A DNA stretch of 64,000 bases from SHWB01 sp050246875 (GCA_050246875.1 JBFWVF010000003.1:124001-188000); one strand, 5' to 3'; positions 1 to 10,540 are shown, numbered from the stretch's first letter. The notes: generated from the letters alone by a model not told the origin. Program-made: numbers and translations.

Positions 1-111
1 GGCGGGACAAGAGCGGCGGAAGTCGCCTGTCGATTTCCGTCGACTCGGCTGCGCCGGGATGCTGCCCTCCGGCGTGGCGCGGCCGGAACCGACGCCGCGA
101 GGAGCCGAACG

Positions 112-1011
112 ATGAGCGCCGCGGCAACATCGGATCGCCGCGCCCTGTGGGGCGCGCTCGCCGCCGTCGGCAGCACCTCGACGGCCGGCGCGGCGCTGGT
201 CTTCGCCCGCTTCGCCGTCGCTGCCGTGGAGCCGCTGACGCTGACCCTGCTCCGCATGGCGATCGCGCTTGCCGTCATCGCGCCGCTGGCGCTGCTGACG
301 CGCTCGGTCTGGCCGCGCGGCCGCGACCTCGCGCTGGTGGCGGCCCTCGGCATCGCCCTGTTCGCCTTCGGCCAGTGGCTGATCCTGCTGGCGCTGACGC
401 TGACCACCGCCGCGCACAGCGCCATCATCTTCTCGACCATGCCGGTGATGGCGCTGCTGGCCTCGGCGGCGCTCGGCATCGAGCGCCTGACCTGGACGAA
501 GGGCGCCGGCGTCGCGCTGGCCACGGCCGGCGTCGCGGTGGCGATGGGCGTCCACGCCACCGGCCAGGCCGGAAGCTGGCGCGGCGACCTCATCATGCTC
601 GGCGCGACGGTGCTCTACGTCGCCTACAATTTCGCCGTGCGCGGCGTCTCGCGCCGCTGCACACCGCTCGCCTTCATCACCGCGAGCATGGCGCCGGCCG
701 TGGCGGTGCTGGTCGTGGTCGTGCTCGCGACCGGCACCCCGCTGCTGACCATCGATCCCTCGGCCGAGGTATGGGGCGCGATCGTCCTCATCGGCGTCGT
801 CGGCGGCGCCGGCTCCTACGGCCTCTATCTGGTGGCCATCCGCCTGACGACGCCGACGCGCGTCGCGATCGCCGTGACGGCGAGCCCGCTGGCGGCAATC
901 CTCTGCGGCGCGGCGGTACTCGGCGAGCCGATCGGCCTCGCCACGCTCGCCGGCTTCGCGGGCGTCGCCGCCGGCGTGCTCCTCGTCAACCTGCCGTCGC
1001 GGCGAAGCTGA
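112..1011 (+). CDS. EamA/DMT-family inner-membrane transporter
   Basis: A drug/metabolite transporter superfamily protein with two EamA repeats, about residues 15-140 and 155-290. It is hydrophobic throughout with short charged loops, which suggests about ten membrane helices. Its 299 residues are normal for the family. The substrate cannot be read from sequence; members export or import amino acids, nucleosides and other small metabolites. The ATG is supported by GAGGAG at 99-104. The gene converges on the minus-strand ureide operon and its last 26 bp overlap the end of the cupin gene, so it is not co-transcribed with it. Bases 1-111 hold no gene I can recognise. Confidence 0.85.
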   Translation: MSAAATSDRRALWGALAAVGSTSTAGAALVFARFAVAAVEPLTLTLLRMAIALAVIAPLALLTRSVWPRGRDLALVAALGIALFAFGQWLILLALTLTTAAHSAIIFSTMPVMALLASAALGIERLTWTKGAGVALATAGVAVAMGVHATGQAGSWRGDLIMLGATVLYVAYNFAVRGVSRRCTPLAFITASMAPAVAVLVVVVLATGTPLLTIDPSAEVWGAIVLIGVVGGAGSYGLYLVAIRLTTPTRVAIAVTASPLAAILCGAAVLGEPIGLATLAGFAGVAAGVLLVNLPSRRS

Positions 1012-1360
1012 CTGGCGCCTCGTAGATTGCCAGCACGATGCAGCCGCCGTCGCTGACAACGGAATGGCCGCTGTCGGGCGGGCTGACGAGCAGGTCGCCC
1101 GCGCCGTAGGTGCCGTTCTCGTCGCGCTGGGCGCCCTCGAGCACGAAGATGTGCTCCCAGCCGGTATGGCGGTGGAAGGCGACCGTCGCGCCCGGTTCGT
1201 ATTTCAGCAGACAGGCCGAGGGGCCGGGCGCACCCATGGTGCCGTAGATCTGGTGCAGCGCAATGCCGGGACGGAACGGCCGCCACGCCAGCGCGTCAGG
1301 CCGCGCCGCCAGCGCGGCGAGGCCGGCGAGGATCACCGGCGACGGCGCGGCATCGCTCAT
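986..1360 (-). CDS. Small cupin-domain protein, last gene of the ureide operon
   Basis: A 124-residue single-domain cupin. The first cupin motif is visible as a histidine pair plus Glu (AFHRHTGWEHIFVLEG), followed by a short strand and the second motif with SPPDSGHS. The residues fit a metal-binding barrel. It may be a dioxygenase-like or binding protein, or a ChrR-type sensor fragment; no reaction can be assigned. Its ATG overlaps the stop of the upstream cysteine hydrolase by 4 bp (ATGA), so it is translationally coupled to that gene and probably serves the same pathway. Confidence 0.8.
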   Translation of the reverse strand: MSDAAPSPVILAGLAALAARPDALAWRPFRPGIALHQIYGTMGAPGPSACLLKYEPGATVAFHRHTGWEHIFVLEGAQRDENGTYGAGDLLVSPPDSGHSVVSDGGCIVLAIYEAPVSFAATAG

Positions 1361-2025
1361 GACCGGTCGAGCGCCGCGATCAGCGCGTCCGACGGCGCCG
1401 TCCAGCCGACGATGCCGCCCTGCGCGCGCACCATCGCCAGCGTCGCCGCCTTGAACTCCGGGAAATAGCTCTCGGTGCAGTCCTCGACCATCAGGCAATC
1501 GTAGCCGCGATCGTTGGCCTCGCGCATCGTCGTCTGCACGCAGACTTCGGTGGTGACACCGCCGATGGCGAGATGGCCGACGCCGAGGCCGTCCAGGATG
1601 GCGCGCAGGTCGGTGGCGTGGAAGGCGCCCTTGCCCGGCTTGTCGATCACGGTCTCGCCCGGCAGGGGCGCCAGTTCGGGAATGATCTCCGCCCCCTTCT
1701 CGCCGGCCACCAGCAGGCGCCCCATCGGCCCGGGATCGCCGATCCGCAGGCCGGGGTTGCCGCGCAGGCGCTTGGCCGGCGGGCAGTCCGACAGGTCGGG
1801 GCGATGGCATTCGCGGGTGTGGATCACCGGCAGGCCGTGGCGGCGAAAGGCGGTGAGCAGGCGGGCGCAGGCCGGCACGATCGCCTGCAGCCGCGAGACG
1901 TCGTTGCCGAGCGACGCGCCGAAGCCGCCAGGCTCGACGAAGTCGCGCTGCATGTCGATCATCACCAGCGCCAGCCGGCCGGCGGGAAACGGAAAGTCGA
2001 ACGGCGCCGCCGCGACGGTGGGCAT
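1357..2025 (-). CDS. Isochorismatase-like cysteine hydrolase, candidate triuret hydrolase (TrtA-like)
   Basis: A 222-residue hydrolase of the isochorismatase-like superfamily and a clear paralog of the biuret hydrolase three genes upstream in the operon. The catalytic triad is Asp24 (MIDMQ), Lys129 (IDKPGKG) and Cys162 (TTEVCVQTTMREAND). It keeps the acidic and arginine-rich active-site neighbourhood of the biuretases (TRECHRPDLSD, IIPELAPLPGE) but differs around the substrate loop. The known family that pairs with BiuH is triuret hydrolase TrtA, which converts triuret to carboxybiuret, which then yields biuret. That assignment is inference. Alternatives are a second biuretase or another carbamoyl/ureide amidohydrolase. 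An ATG further upstream is possible, but this start lies 8 bp after the ABC ATPase gene. Confidence 0.75.
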   Translation of the reverse strand: MPTVAAAPFDFPFPAGRLALVMIDMQRDFVEPGGFGASLGNDVSRLQAIVPACARLLTAFRRHGLPVIHTRECHRPDLSDCPPAKRLRGNPGLRIGDPGPMGRLLVAGEKGAEIIPELAPLPGETVIDKPGKGAFHATDLRAILDGLGVGHLAIGGVTTEVCVQTTMREANDRGYDCLMVEDCTESYFPEFKAATLAMVRAQGGIVGWTAPSDALIAALDRS

Positions 2026-2032
2026 GGCAGCC

Positions 2033-3565
<1,533 letters not shown>

Positions 3566-3571
3566 GGCCGG

Positions 3572-4270
3572 CTATCCCAGCGCCGCGATGAAGGCATCGG
3601 ACGTGGCGACGGCGCCGAACACGCCGCCCTGCATCTTCACCATCTTGAGGGCGGCGAGGTGGTTGCCATGGTCGGTGGCGCCGCAACAGTCCTCCAGCAA
3701 CACGCATTCGAAGCCGCGGTCGTTGGCCTCGCGCATCGTCGTGTGGACGCAGACGTCGGTGGTGATGCCGGTCAGCACGATGTTGTCGATGCCGCGCGTC
3801 CGCAGCATCAGTTCGAGGTCGGTGGCGCAGAACGAACCCTTGCCCGGCTTGTCGATTACCGGCTCGCCCGGCAGCGGCGCCAGCTCGGGAATGATGTCCC
3901 AGCCCGGCTCGCCGCGCACGAGGATGCGGCCGCACGGGCCAGCGTCGCCGATGCCGGCGCCGATGCGGCGCGAGCGCCAGCGCTTGTTCTCCGGCAGGTC
4001 GGCGAGGTCGGGGCGATGGCCCTCGCGGGTGTGGAAGATGTGATAGCCGCGCTTCCGCATGGCCGCGAGCAGGCGCCTGATCGGCTCGATCGGCGCGCGC
4101 GTCAGCGACAGGTCGTAGCCCATGGAGTCGACGTAGCCGCCCTTGCCGCAGAAATCCGTCTGCATGTCGATGACGACGAGGCCGGTGTTGTCCGGCCGCA
4201 GGTCGCCGTTCCATGGCCACGGATAGGGATCGGCGGGAACGTAGCGGGTGAGGGGAGCGGTATCAGCCAT
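3572..4270 (-). CDS. biuH: Biuret amidohydrolase (isochorismatase-like cysteine hydrolase)
   Basis: Hydrolyses biuret to allophanate and ammonia (EC 3.5.1.84) in the cytoplasm. The 232-residue protein matches the Rhizobium leguminosarum BiuH as I remember it almost end to end: the leader ADPYPWPWNGDLRPDN, VIDMQTDFCGKGGYVD, TREGHRPDLADLPENKRW, GEPGWDIIPEL and LLEDCCGATDHGNHLAALKMVK. The catalytic triad is Asp35, Lys141 and Cys174, the family spacing. The start overlaps the end of amiF by 8 bp. Its product is the substrate of the divergently encoded allophanate hydrolase, so the context supports the call. Confidence 0.9.
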   Translation of the reverse strand: MADTAPLTRYVPADPYPWPWNGDLRPDNTGLVVIDMQTDFCGKGGYVDSMGYDLSLTRAPIEPIRRLLAAMRKRGYHIFHTREGHRPDLADLPENKRWRSRRIGAGIGDAGPCGRILVRGEPGWDIIPELAPLPGEPVIDKPGKGSFCATDLELMLRTRGIDNIVLTGITTDVCVHTTMREANDRGFECVLLEDCCGATDHGNHLAALKMVKMQGGVFGAVATSDAFIAALG

Positions 4271-5267
4271 GGCGCGGCCCTGCGTAGGTGCGGTTGGGCA
4301 CGGGGAAGCCGCAGGAGGTGCCGTCGGTCACGGCGACCTCGTCCTCCCACGGCAGGCGATAGCGGCCGGCGACGAGGTCGCGCATGTAGGTGTAGGGGCA
4401 GTCCCGGGCACCGCCGTGGACGGCGACGAAGCCGCGATGGCCGAACTGGTAGATGTTGTTCTCGACGCCCCACAGGCGGCGCGCCTCGCGCACGAGGTCG
4501 GGGCGCACCTCGCCGGTGACGATCTCGCCGGCGGCGCCGTTGCCCTCGACCATCACCGTACCGTCGAAGTTGCAGATCATCGCCTCGCCCATCGAGGTGA
4601 AGGTGCCGTCGTCGCCCGCCATGCAGACGCTCGCCGTCACCATCAGGTTGGAGAAGGCGTTGGACTGGTTCGACACCTTCCAGGCGTGGCGGATCGGCGC
4701 CGTGTAGCCGGCCGTCCGCAGCATGATCTCGGCGCCCTTGTAGGCTGCCTCGCGCGCCATCTCGGGGAACATGCCGTCGTGGCAGATGATGAGGGCGAGC
4801 TTCGAGCCGTTGGGGCCGTCGCAGACCGGGATGCCGATATCGCCCGGCTCCCACGGCTCGACCGGCACCCAGGGGTGGAGTTTGCGGTAGTAGAGCCTGA
4901 TCTCGCCGGCATCGTCGATGACGAGGCCGGAGTTGTATGGGTTGCCGTCGGGGTTCGCTTCCATGATCGAGAAGCAGCCCCAGATGCGGTTGTCGCGGCA
5001 GGCAGCGCGGAAGGCCGCGACCTCCGGCCCGTCGAGCGCGCACATGATGGCCGGCGAGGTGTCCATCGACAGGCCGTGCAGCGCGTATTCGGGGAACACG
5101 ACGAGGTCCATGGTCGGCATGCCGCGCCGCGCCTTGGCCACCATGGCGACGATGCGCCCGGTCTGCGCCGCGAGGTCGGCCGGCGTCGCCACCACCGGCA
5201 GCGGCATCTGCACGAGGCCGAGGACGACGCCGTGGGGCGACTTGTTGAGGCCGCCGAGTCCGCTCAT
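4263..5267 (-). CDS. amiF: Formamidase (nitrilase superfamily)
   Basis: Hydrolyses formamide to formate and ammonia (EC 3.5.1.49). The 334-residue protein has the AmiF-type N-terminus (MSGLGGLNKSPHGVV) and the nitrilase triad Glu60 (VVFPE), Lys129 (YYRKL) and Cys162 (IICHDGM). Other blocks shared with AmiF are VPVEPWEPGDIGIPVCDGPNG, RTAGYTAP and NNIYQFGHRGFVAV. The length equals that of characterised formamidases. GGGGAGG sits 6-12 bases before the ATG. Placed between the permease and biuretase genes, it supplies another ammonia-releasing step. Short aliphatic amides are the alternative substrate, but the AmiE family differs in the substrate-loop motifs. Confidence 0.92.
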   Translation of the reverse strand: MSGLGGLNKSPHGVVLGLVQMPLPVVATPADLAAQTGRIVAMVAKARRGMPTMDLVVFPEYALHGLSMDTSPAIMCALDGPEVAAFRAACRDNRIWGCFSIMEANPDGNPYNSGLVIDDAGEIRLYYRKLHPWVPVEPWEPGDIGIPVCDGPNGSKLALIICHDGMFPEMAREAAYKGAEIMLRTAGYTAPIRHAWKVSNQSNAFSNLMVTASVCMAGDDGTFTSMGEAMICNFDGTVMVEGNGAAGEIVTGEVRPDLVREARRLWGVENNIYQFGHRGFVAVHGGARDCPYTYMRDLVAGRYRLPWEDEVAVTDGTSCGFPVPNRTYAGPRHG

Positions 5268-5280
5268 CGCATCCTCCCCG

Positions 5281-6210
5281 CTACTTGGTGACGCTGAGTT
5301 CGGCCGGCGCGCCGACGAGGCCGCGCCGCGACGAGCAGGTGGCGATCATGATGGCCAGCGTCAGCACGTAGGGCAGCGCGTTCCAGAGCTGGAAGCCCTC
5401 GCTGACGCCGACCGCCTGCAGCGCCGGCCCGACGGCGCCGGCACCGCCGAACAGCAGCGCGGCGTAGAAACAGTACATCGGGTTCCAGCGCGCGAAGATG
5501 ACCAGCGCCACCGCCATCAGGCCCTGTCCGCTCGACAGGTTCTCGTTCCAGCTTCCGGGAAAGAACAGCGACAGGAACGAGCCGCCGACGCCGGCAAGGA
5601 AGCCGCCGGCGATGGTCGCCATGACGCGCACGCGGTTGACGTCGTAGCCGAGCGCGCGGGCGGCGTCGGCGCTGTCGCCGACGGTCCGCACGACGAGGCC
5701 CCAGCGGGTGTTGCGCAGCGCCCATTGCAGGGCCGGCGCCATCGCCACGCCGATGATGAACAGCGCGTTGATCTCCAGCGCCGCGCGGATCTGCGGAATG
5801 TCCGACCACCAGCCGAGGCTGATCGACGGCAGGTTCGGCGCCTTCGGCTGGATGTAGGGCTTGCCGAAATAGAAGGCGATGCCGATGCCGAACAGCATCA
5901 GGGCGATGCCGACGGCGATGTCGTTGACGCGCGGCAGCGAGCAGATGGCGCCGTGCATGAGGCCGAAAAGCGCGCCGGCGAGTCCGGCCACCAGCACGCC
6001 GAGCCAGGGCGAGCCGGTGAGGAACGACGTCGCGTAGCCCGACATGGCGCCGAACACCAGCGTGCCCTCGAGGCCGAGGTTGATGCGACCGCTCTTCTCC
6101 GTCAGGCACTCGCCAAGGCTGACGAACAGGAACGGCGTCGAGACGCGGATGGCGCCGGCGAAGATGGCCAGCGGCACGCCCCACAGGCCGATCGCCTCGG
6201 CTTCGTTCAT
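5281..6210 (-). CDS. ABC transporter permease (BPD_transp_2 family), second subunit
   Basis: A 309-residue integral membrane permease of the branched-chain/simple-sugar type (YufQ-like), with about eight to ten hydrophobic helices. Characteristic blocks are SGRINLGLEGTLVFGAMSGY near residues 40-60, VNDIAVGIALMLFGIGIAFY and the cytoplasmic coupling loop RTVGDSADAARALGYDVNRVR that contacts the ATPase. Its ATG overlaps the stop of the first permease by 4 bp, so the two heterodimer partners are translationally coupled. It is paired with the BMP-type binding protein upstream in the operon. Confidence 0.9.
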   Translation of the reverse strand: MNEAEAIGLWGVPLAIFAGAIRVSTPFLFVSLGECLTEKSGRINLGLEGTLVFGAMSGYATSFLTGSPWLGVLVAGLAGALFGLMHGAICSLPRVNDIAVGIALMLFGIGIAFYFGKPYIQPKAPNLPSISLGWWSDIPQIRAALEINALFIIGVAMAPALQWALRNTRWGLVVRTVGDSADAARALGYDVNRVRVMATIAGGFLAGVGGSFLSLFFPGSWNENLSSGQGLMAVALVIFARWNPMYCFYAALLFGGAGAVGPALQAVGVSEGFQLWNALPYVLTLAIMIATCSSRRGLVGAPAELSVTK

Positions 6211-7319
6211 GGCGTGCCTCCCGCAGCGGCGCGCGGCTTGAACCACGGCAAACGGCCATACAGCGTCTCCGACGCCAGCACGACGACGAACAGGATGCCC
6301 TGCAGCACCAATACCGTGGCGTCGGGCAGGTCGAGCCGGCGCTGCAGCAGGCCGCCGCTGGCGCCGATGCCGCCGAGCAGGATCGCCACCGGAATCACCG
6401 CCAGCGGGTTCTGCCGGGCGAGGAAGGCGACGAGGATGCCGGTGAAACCGTAGCCGGCGAGCAGCGAGGCGTTGGCGCGGCCATGCACGGCGGCGACCTC
6501 GAGCATCCCGGCGAGGCCGGCAGCGGCGCCGCCGATGAAGCAGGTGACGAGGATCAGCCGGCCGACGTCGATGCCGGCCATACGCGCGGCGCGCATGTTG
6601 CCGCCGGCCATGCGCGCGGCGAAGCCGAAGGTCGACCGGCGCATCAGGATGTAGGTAGCGACGCAGAAGACCACCCCGGCGATGAGGCCCCAGTGGACGT
6701 CCATGCCCGGGATGTTGCCGAGCATGTTCCCCTCGCCGATATGGGCGGTCGACGGCTTGTTGAGGCTTGCCGGGTCCTTCAGCGGCCCCTCGACGAAATG
6801 GTTGAGCAACGCGCGGGCGATGTAGAACAGCAGCAGGCTGGAGATGGTTTCGTTGATGCCGCGCCAGTGACGCAGCGCGCCGGCCAGCGCCACCCAGGCG
6901 CCGCCGGCCACCATGCCGGCGATGGCCATGACGAGCAGCACGATGGCGGGCGGCGCGCCGGAGATGGCGAGCGCCGCCATCGTCGCGAACAGGCCGCCGA
7001 GCGCCAGCGCCCCCTCGGCGCCGATGATGACGAGGCCGAGATGCGCCGGTAGGGCCACGCACAGCGCCGTGAGGATCAGCGGCGCCGCGCGCAGCAGCGT
7101 GTTCTGCCACGAGAACCAGGTACCGAAGGCCCCGGTGTACATCAGCGAATACACTTCCAGCGGATCGACGCCGGCGGCGGCGACGAAGATGCCGAACAGC
7201 ACCATCGACACCGCCAGCGCGATCAGCGGAACAGCGATCGCCTCGCCGGCACGGCGGAGCCTTGGGGCCAGCTCCGCCATGCCGGTACGGCCGGAACCCT
7301 GAACCGGAACGGCGGTCAT
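6207..7319 (-). CDS. ABC transporter permease (BPD_transp_2 family), first subunit
   Basis: A 370-residue permease (YufP-like), partner of the 309-residue permease downstream. It has an N-terminal cytoplasmic tail, then hydrophobic helices. The family signature GLVIIGAEGALALGGLFATM and the coupling loop FAARMAGGNMRAARMAGID are visible. Its start (ATG at 7319) overlaps the stop of the BMP binding-protein gene as ATGA, and its 3' end overlaps the next permease by 4 bp. Together the genes form a standard binding protein-permease-permease order, with the ATPase displaced behind two hydrolase genes. Confidence 0.9.
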   Translation of the reverse strand: MTAVPVQGSGRTGMAELAPRLRRAGEAIAVPLIALAVSMVLFGIFVAAAGVDPLEVYSLMYTGAFGTWFSWQNTLLRAAPLILTALCVALPAHLGLVIIGAEGALALGGLFATMAALAISGAPPAIVLLVMAIAGMVAGGAWVALAGALRHWRGINETISSLLLFYIARALLNHFVEGPLKDPASLNKPSTAHIGEGNMLGNIPGMDVHWGLIAGVVFCVATYILMRRSTFGFAARMAGGNMRAARMAGIDVGRLILVTCFIGGAAAGLAGMLEVAAVHGRANASLLAGYGFTGILVAFLARQNPLAVIPVAILLGGIGASGGLLQRRLDLPDATVLVLQGILFVVVLASETLYGRLPWFKPRAAAGGTP

Positions 7320-8446
7320 CAGCCGGTCTTGCCGATGACCCCTTCGACCAGCCAGTCCATGCTTTCCAGCCACGGATCGGTCTGGGCGTACTTGGCGCCG
7401 CCGGCAACGACGGACTTGCCGGCGTTTGTGGCGAGCGGGCCGACGAAGATGTCGAAGGTGCCGGCCATCATCTTGGCCTTCACCGCGTCGGCGGCGGCCT
7501 TCGCCTCGGCCGTGACGGCCGGGCCGTAGGGCGAGGTCTTGACGAAGCCGTCCTTGAGGCCGCCGCGCGTGAAGTTCGCGGGCTTCTTGCCCGCCTGCAC
7601 GGTCTCGATGAACGTCTTGTAGACGTTGGCCCAGGCCCATTCGGCGCCGGTGAGGTAGCCCTTGGGCGCCAGCTTCGACTGGTTGGCGTGGTAGCCGCAG
7701 GTGTAGATGCCGCGCTTCTCGGCGGTCTCGACGACGACCTTCGGGCTGTCGACATGCATCGTGACGACGTCGATGCCCTGGTCGATCAGGCTGTTGGTGG
7801 CCTCTGCCTCGCGCACCGGCATCGACCAGTCGCCGGTGAAGATGACCTGCGTCGTGATGGTCGGCTTCACCGAGCGCGCGCCCATGGTGAAGGCATTGAT
7901 GTTGCGCAGCACCTGCGGGATCGGCTTGGCCGCGATGAAGCCGAGCTTGCCCGACTTCGTGGCGTGGCCGGCGACGATGCCGTTGAGGTACTGGCCCTCG
8001 TCGATGTAGCCGAAATAGCTGCCGGTGTTGGCGGGGTGCTTGCCCTGCTGCCACATGGCGCCGCAGTGGAGGAAGAAGGCGTCGCTGTACTTGCCCGCCA
8101 TCTTGATCATGTGCGGATCGAAGTAGCCGAACGAGGTGGGGAACAGCAGCTTCGCGCCGTCGAGCTGGATCATGCTCTCCATCGACTTCTCGACGGCGAT
8201 GGTCTCGGGGACGTTCTCCTCCTCGAGGATCTTGATGCCCGGCATGGCCTTGAGCGCGGCCGCGCCCTCGGCGTGCGCCTGATTGTAGCCGAAGTCGTCG
8301 CGCGGCCCGACATAGATGAAGCCGATCGTCAGGTTGGCCGCCCAGGCCTTGCGGACGGACCACGGACCGGCGGCCGCGCCGGCGGCGCCGATGGCGGCCG
8401 CGCCCTGCAACAGGCGGCGCCGCGTGAAGTTGCGGTTGTCGGACAT
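7319..8446 (-). CDS. BMP-family periplasmic substrate-binding protein with Tat-type signal
   Basis: The 375-residue periplasmic receptor of the importer, of the BMP/PnrA-like family (usual length about 350). The N-terminus carries a Tat-like motif (NFTRRRLLQG) and a hydrophobic stretch ending near AWA, with no lipobox, so it is probably a soluble exported protein. The first strand LTIGFIYVGPRDDFGYNQAHAEGA and GIDVVTMHVDSPKVVVETAE are typical. Known members bind nucleosides or autoinducers. Here the enzymes in the operon suggest a ureide ligand such as triuret, biuret or a formamide-releasing compound, which is inference. It is the first gene of the operon, downstream of the divergent control region 8447-8752. 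Confidence 0.88.
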   Translation of the reverse strand: MSDNRNFTRRRLLQGAAAIGAAGAAAGPWSVRKAWAANLTIGFIYVGPRDDFGYNQAHAEGAAALKAMPGIKILEEENVPETIAVEKSMESMIQLDGAKLLFPTSFGYFDPHMIKMAGKYSDAFFLHCGAMWQQGKHPANTGSYFGYIDEGQYLNGIVAGHATKSGKLGFIAAKPIPQVLRNINAFTMGARSVKPTITTQVIFTGDWSMPVREAEATNSLIDQGIDVVTMHVDSPKVVVETAEKRGIYTCGYHANQSKLAPKGYLTGAEWAWANVYKTFIETVQAGKKPANFTRGGLKDGFVKTSPYGPAVTAEAKAAADAVKAKMMAGTFDIFVGPLATNAGKSVVAGGAKYAQTDPWLESMDWLVEGVIGKTG

Positions 8447-8752
8447 GGATGGCCTCTTTGCGGTGAACGAAATCGGTGGCGGGGTAGACGGTGTCCCGGA
8501 CCGGGACCTGTGGCGCCATGGAGCAAGGCCCATGCCATCGGCGGCAGGACCGGAAGACGCCAAGGGCGCGGCCGGCGGTTGCCATTTTTCTGGGCAAATG
8601 GCCCGGGACGTGCGCGAGGATGAGGCGAACGGATCGGACCTGCCCGTGCGGCAGGCAAAGCCATGGCGGCGAAGTCCGCGTGCCACGGCCGGCATGGCCT
8701 GCTACTTGCTACCCGCGGGGACCGCACTCGCAGAGGCCATGAAGGCGCCGGA
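8447..8752. promoter_or_regulatory. Divergent control region between the ureide operon and atzF
   Basis: A 306-bp gap between divergently transcribed genes, presumably holding both promoters. A 15-bp perfect inverted repeat GTCCCGG-A-CCGGGAC lies at 8493-8507, 47 bp upstream of the binding-protein ATG, in a suitable place for an operator. A second short inverted repeat, CCTGCC-N5-GGCAGG, lies at 8639-8655, about 100 bp upstream of atzF. No clear sigma-70 hexamers stand out, and no regulator gene is adjacent. Confidence 0.45.
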
Positions 8753-10540
8753 ATGATCGACAGTCTGGATATCGCCACGCTCGCCGCCGCCTACCGCGAC
8801 GGCACCGCCACGCCGGCCGACACGGTGGCGCTCGTCCTGGCGCGCATCGCCCGCGATGCCGGCAACCCGATCTGGATTTCCCGCGTCGACGACGGGGCGC
8901 TGAGCGCCCGCGCGGCCGATCTCATGGCCCGCGGCCCGGCCGGACAGCCGCTGTGGGGCATCCCCTTCGCGGTGAAGGACAACATCGACGCCGCCGGCCT
9001 GCCAACGACGGCGGCGTGCGAGGCCTTCGCCTACACGCCGGAGCGATCGGCGACCGTCGTGCAGCGCCTGCTCGACGCCGGCGCCATCCTCGTCGGCAAG
9101 ACCAATCTCGACCAGTTCGCCACCGGCCTCGTCGGCACGCGTTCGCCCTGGGGAGCCGTCCGCAACGCCTTCGACGAGCGCTACATCTCGGGCGGGTCTA
9201 GCTCCGGCTCGGCCGTGGCGACGGCGCGCGGCCATGTCTCCTTCGCGCTCGGCACCGATACCGCCGGATCGGGCCGCGTGCCCGCCGCCTTCAACAACCT
9301 CGTCGGCCTCAAGCCGACGCTCGGCGCGATCAGCACGCGCGGCGTCGTGCCGGCGTGCCGGACGCTCGACTGCGTCTCGATCTTCGCCCTGACCGCCGCC
9401 GACGCCGCGACGGTCTATGACGTTGCCGCGGCGCTTGACGCGGACGATCCCTATTCGCGCGCCGTCCCGCCGCACCTCCTGCCCGACCTCGCCGACCTGC
9501 TGGTCGGCGTGCCGCGCGCGGCGCAGCACAGCTTCTTCGGCGACGGTGCCGCCTCGACGGCCTTCGCCGACGCCGTCGGCCGCATGGAAAGTCTCGGCGC
9601 ACGCATCGTCGAATTCGACTTCGCGCCGTTCCGCGCCGCCGCCGACCTGCTCTACGGCGGCCCGTGGGTCGCCGAGCGTTACCACGCCGTTCGCGCGCTG
9701 ATGGAGGCGCAGCCCGAGGCGCTGCATCCAGTGACACGTGCGGTCATCGCGCAGGCCGAGCGCTACGATGCCGTCGACGCATTCGATGCGCTCTACCGCC
9801 TGCAGGCCCTGAAGGCGGCGGCGGGAAAAGTCTGGGCGGAGGCCAACATCCTGCTGACGCCGACGGCGGGGACGATCTGGTCGCTTGCCGATGTCGAGGC
9901 GGAGCCGGTGGCGCGCAATACCGATCTCGGCTTCTACACGAACTTCGTGAACCTGCTCGACCTTGCCGCCGTCGCTGTCCCGACGGCCTTCCGCGGCGAC
10001 GGGCTGCCCTTCGGCGTCACTCTCGTCGCGCCGGCCGGCAGCGACCGGGCGCTGGCACGACTGGCGGGATCACTGCATGTGGCGAGCGGGCTCACCCTCG
10101 GTGCCGGCGGCTGGCCGATACCGGCAGCGGGTGGCCCGCCAGGTGCGGCAAGCGAGGGCGTCGTGCTCGCCGTCTGCGGCGCCCACATGACCGGCCTGCC
10201 GCTCAACGGACGGCTGACGGCGCGCGGCGCGCGGCGCATCGGGCCGGCGCTGACGGCGCCGCGCTACCGCCTCTACGCCCTGCCCGGCGGTCCGCCGGCG
10301 CGCCCCGGCATGGTGCGCGCGGCGGACGGCGCGGCGATCGAGGTGGAACTGTGGCGCCTCGATCATGCCGGTCTCGGCGCGGTGCTCGCGGAAATCCCCT
10401 CGCCGCTCGGCCTCGGCCGCGTCGAACTCGCCGACGGCAGCATGGTCACGGGCTTCGTCTGCGAGGCGTGGGCCACTGCCGATGCCCGTGACATCACCGC
10501 CTATGGCGGCTGGCGCGCCTTCCTCGGGGCCGGCCGCTAG
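8753..10540 (+). CDS. atzF: Allophanate hydrolase (amidase signature family)
   Basis: Hydrolyses allophanate with release of ammonia and CO2 (EC 3.5.1.54), the last step of biuret and cyanurate catabolism. In the 595-residue protein the amidase core (residues 1-about 450) carries the Ser-cisSer-Lys triad: Lys75 (FAVKDNID), Ser149 (YISGGSSSGSA) and Ser173 (GTDTAGSGRVPA). The spacing equals that of Pseudomonas AtzF. Residues about 475-595 form the AtzF/DUR1,2-type C-terminal domain (VCGAHMTGLPLNGRL through YGGWRAFLG) found in allophanate hydrolases but not in ordinary amidases. The ATG at 8753 gives the family N-terminus. It is transcribed away from the biuH operon, sharing its control region. 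Confidence 0.92.
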   Translation: MIDSLDIATLAAAYRDGTATPADTVALVLARIARDAGNPIWISRVDDGALSARAADLMARGPAGQPLWGIPFAVKDNIDAAGLPTTAACEAFAYTPERSATVVQRLLDAGAILVGKTNLDQFATGLVGTRSPWGAVRNAFDERYISGGSSSGSAVATARGHVSFALGTDTAGSGRVPAAFNNLVGLKPTLGAISTRGVVPACRTLDCVSIFALTAADAATVYDVAAALDADDPYSRAVPPHLLPDLADLLVGVPRAAQHSFFGDGAASTAFADAVGRMESLGARIVEFDFAPFRAAADLLYGGPWVAERYHAVRALMEAQPEALHPVTRAVIAQAERYDAVDAFDALYRLQALKAAAGKVWAEANILLTPTAGTIWSLADVEAEPVARNTDLGFYTNFVNLLDLAAVAVPTAFRGDGLPFGVTLVAPAGSDRALARLAGSLHVASGLTLGAGGWPIPAAGGPPGAASEGVVLAVCGAHMTGLPLNGRLTARGARRIGPALTAPRYRLYALPGGPPARPGMVRAADGAAIEVELWRLDHAGLGAVLAEIPSPLGLGRVELADGSMVTGFVCEAWATADARDITAYGGWRAFLGAGR

